From the NCBI GenBank assembly GCA_030653175.1, contig JAURZV010000079.1, forward strand, positions 1 through 64,000: a DNA stretch of 64,000 bases, read 5' to 3'. Source of the DNA: Methylobacter sp. (GTDB lineage Bacteria > Pseudomonadota > Gammaproteobacteria > Methylococcales > Methylomonadaceae). Below the pieces are notes generated by a model, which searched no databases, had not been told where the DNA came from, and saw only the letters and a program-made list of their open reading frames with translations. The stretch's first letter is position 1, and every line of letters begins with the position of its first letter. Positions 62,667 to 64,000 of the stretch are shown here, one piece after another. Made by a program: the position numbers and the translations under genes.

Positions 62667-63392
62667 TTAAAGGGCTTCAATTTGATAACCATTGCTGTTC
62701 CAGCATAATACTTCGGCTGTATTCTTGCTCCATGCGGCAAGTACAAAACGCTGGGCGGTTTGGCCGTCTATTTTAAAGTTATGTATGGCAGGGCGGTGTG
62801 TATGTCCATGGATCAAGCGCAAGCAGCGTCGTTCACGCATAATGTTAACTACCGTGTCCTGGTTAACATCCATAATGTCCTGGGATTTTCTGCGTTTGTG
62901 GAAATAACTGCGGATACGATACCAACGCGCTGCGAGTAAGCGCAAAAATAAGGGTTTGGACAGCACGGCTTGTTGCCATTCCGGAGTATGCGATTTGGTG
63001 CGGAATGCCTGATAGGGCCGGTCATCGGTACACAGTAAATCGCCGTGTGTGAGCAACGTCGGTGTGCCGTGCAAATCGATGACAGCGTACTCATCGATAA
63101 GCGTAACGCCGGTATCCTCGGAAAATTTTTTGCCCAGCAGAAAATCGCGGTTGCCTTGCTGTAAATAAACCGGTGTACCCGAATCAGTCAGTTGCTTAAG
63201 CTGCTTTCGGATTTTATTATTAGGTGGGGTAGGATCATCGTCGCCTATCCAGGCATCAAAAAGATCGCCCAGTATATAAACGGCGGCGGCTTTGGGTGCC
63301 CTGTCGCTCAGGAATGAAAGAAACCGACGGGTGATTTCAGGTTTTTCCAGGGAAATATGCAGGTCTGAGATAAACAGGATTTCTTGGTTCAT
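62667..63392 (-). CDS. lpxH: UDP-2,3-diacylglucosamine diphosphatase LpxH
   Basis: 241 residues from MNQEILFISDLHISLE (codon 63390-63392); the Met at 63455 would add 21 unrelated residues. The metallophosphatase motifs are ISDLH, LGDLFDAWIGDD, QGNRDFLLGK, LTHGDLLCTDD and LIHGHTHRP. It makes lipid X in lipid A synthesis on the inner face of the membrane. It is followed downstream by the xoxF region and lies next to the cyclophilin gene, a common gammaproteobacterial neighbour. Confidence 0.96.
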   Translation of the reverse strand: MNQEILFISDLHISLEKPEITRRFLSFLSDRAPKAAAVYILGDLFDAWIGDDDPTPPNNKIRKQLKQLTDSGTPVYLQQGNRDFLLGKKFSEDTGVTLIDEYAVIDLHGTPTLLTHGDLLCTDDRPYQAFRTKSHTPEWQQAVLSKPLFLRLLAARWYRIRSYFHKRRKSQDIMDVNQDTVVNIMRERRCLRLIHGHTHRPAIHNFKIDGQTAQRFVLAAWSKNTAEVLCWNSNGYQIEAL

Positions 63393-63637
63393 AATAGAGA
63401 CAAGTCTAAGATTCAAAGCGGATTTTGGTAACTTCTCATTATCCACAGACGACATGTGGAATAATTCGGTTAAGCGCGGAAGCTGATAATCAGGCTATTA
63501 AAAGTTTTTTACTCACCACGAAGACACGAAGGACACGAAGAAATAAAACTTCGTGTCCTTCGTGGTGAAAATATTTTAAGTTTTTTTAACCGATTTTTTT
63601 GTAGATTTACCTGTTATTGAAGTTACGTACCTTGAAC
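63393..63637. other. Short intergenic region between the cyclophilin and lpxH genes
   Basis: 245 bases containing a CACGAAG palindrome at 63514-63567. Any promoter for lpxH is here or upstream of the cyclophilin. Confidence 0.5.
63514..63567. repeat. CACGAAG palindromic repeat
   Basis: CACCACGAAG and CTTCGTGGTG are the outer arms; inner arms GGACACGAAG and CTTCGTGTCC surround AAATAAAA. The closest relative in the window is at 18468-18525. Confidence 0.8.
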
Positions 63638-64000
63638 CTATTTTATAACTTCGGCTTTTTCGACGATGATGTCGGTTTTAGGCACGTCCTGATGTCCACC
63701 GCGGTTGCCGGTGGGTTGTTTAGCCATGGCATCGACAACATCCATGCCTTCAATGACTTCACCAAATACGGCGTAACCCCAGCCGCTTGGCGTTGGGCTG
63801 GTATGATTCAGCGAGGCGTTATCCTTATAATTAATGAAAAACTGGGCTGTTGCCGAATCGGGCACGTTGGTGCGCGCCATGGCTATCGAACCGCGTTTGT
63901 TTGGCAAGCCGTTATCGGCTTCGTTTTTGATAGGGTCATGAACCGATTTTTGATTAAAGTCAGTATCAAAGCCGCCGCCTTGCGCCATAAATCCGGGGAT
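63638..64000 (-). CDS. Peptidyl-prolyl cis-trans isomerase, cyclophilin type (5' end missing)
   Basis: Partial: the frame is open to the window edge, so the N terminus lies outside. The visible 120 residues start IPGFMAQGGGFDTDF, the cyclophilin catalytic region, then GSIAMARTNVPDSATAQFFINYKDN and a C-terminal YAVFGEVIEGMDVVDAMAK. It catalyses proline isomerisation, probably in the cytoplasm (PpiB type), though a missing signal peptide cannot be excluded. Gene order with lpxH matches the E. coli ppiB-lpxH neighbourhood. Confidence 0.92.
   Translation of the reverse strand: MPGFMAQGGGFDTDFNQKSVHDPIKNEADNGLPNKRGSIAMARTNVPDSATAQFFINYKDNASLNHTSPTPSGWGYAVFGEVIEGMDVVDAMAKQPTGNRGGHQDVPKTDIIVEKAEVIK

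Overview
The window reads as chromosomal DNA of a gammaproteobacterial (type I, Methylococcales-like) methane or methanol oxidiser. The strongest evidence is a lanthanide-type methanol dehydrogenase (xoxF) with its periplasmic partner xoxJ at the right end. A sensor kinase and response regulator of the NarL/MoxY type at the left end fit this, but are not specific. The housekeeping genes (sdhCDAB-sdhE, glnS, rlmJ, lpxH, NAD-glutamate dehydrogenase) are gammaproteobacterial in type. There is no rRNA and no CRISPR array.

Layout: 0-0.6 kb, tandem small paralogous genes of prophage type that end next to tRNA-Asn and tRNA-Arg. 1.5-9.1 kb, signalling: two-component system, lipoprotein, chemotaxis receptor, EAL-CBS-GGDEF protein. 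9.1-14.1 kb, an accessory, repeat-rich stretch: EF-hand protein, DUF421 protein, two decayed REP-associated transposase copies (one split by a MITE), and a possible single integron cassette with an attC-like site. 14.1-18 kb, succinate dehydrogenase operon with a stray antitoxin-like gene between sdhA and sdhB. 18.7-22 kb, periplasmic catalase katB, ankB and divergent oxyR. 22.6-32 kb, one leftward block: sulfide:quinone oxidoreductase, DUF2892, TolC/adaptor/RND efflux, HMA-TauE membrane protein and DUF302. 32.4-36 kb, divergent cytochrome bd oxidase operon whose third gene joins a CydX-like small subunit to a degenerate GGDEF domain. 36.2-37 kb, toxin-antitoxin genes. 37-46 kb, glutamate dehydrogenase, anti-sigma/STAS pair, MscK-type channel, DUF808. 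46-58.7 kb, RNase J-like MBL protein, an L,D-transpeptidase/YcbK pair, permease, QEGLA metallopeptidase, RMD1, rlmJ, glnS. 58.8-62.3 kb, a dead IS630-type transposase, then xoxJ and xoxF. 62.7-64 kb, lpxH and a partial cyclophilin.

How the parts fit together: SQR passes electrons from sulfide to quinone, and the divergent bd oxidase (a sulfide-tolerant quinol oxidase class) can pass them to oxygen, so 22.6-36 kb may be a sulfide-tolerance and respiration module with its own efflux pump. KatB, AnkB and OxyR form a peroxide defence unit. XoxF and XoxJ oxidise methanol in the periplasm. The intergenic DNA carries many palindromic elements. One MITE family has TA target duplications, an insertion recognisable by comparison with an uninterrupted paralogue, and terminal repeats matching a decayed IS630 element in the same window. 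A REPIN sits inside a partial duplication of the cydA start region. The most novel protein is the CydX-GGDEF fusion.
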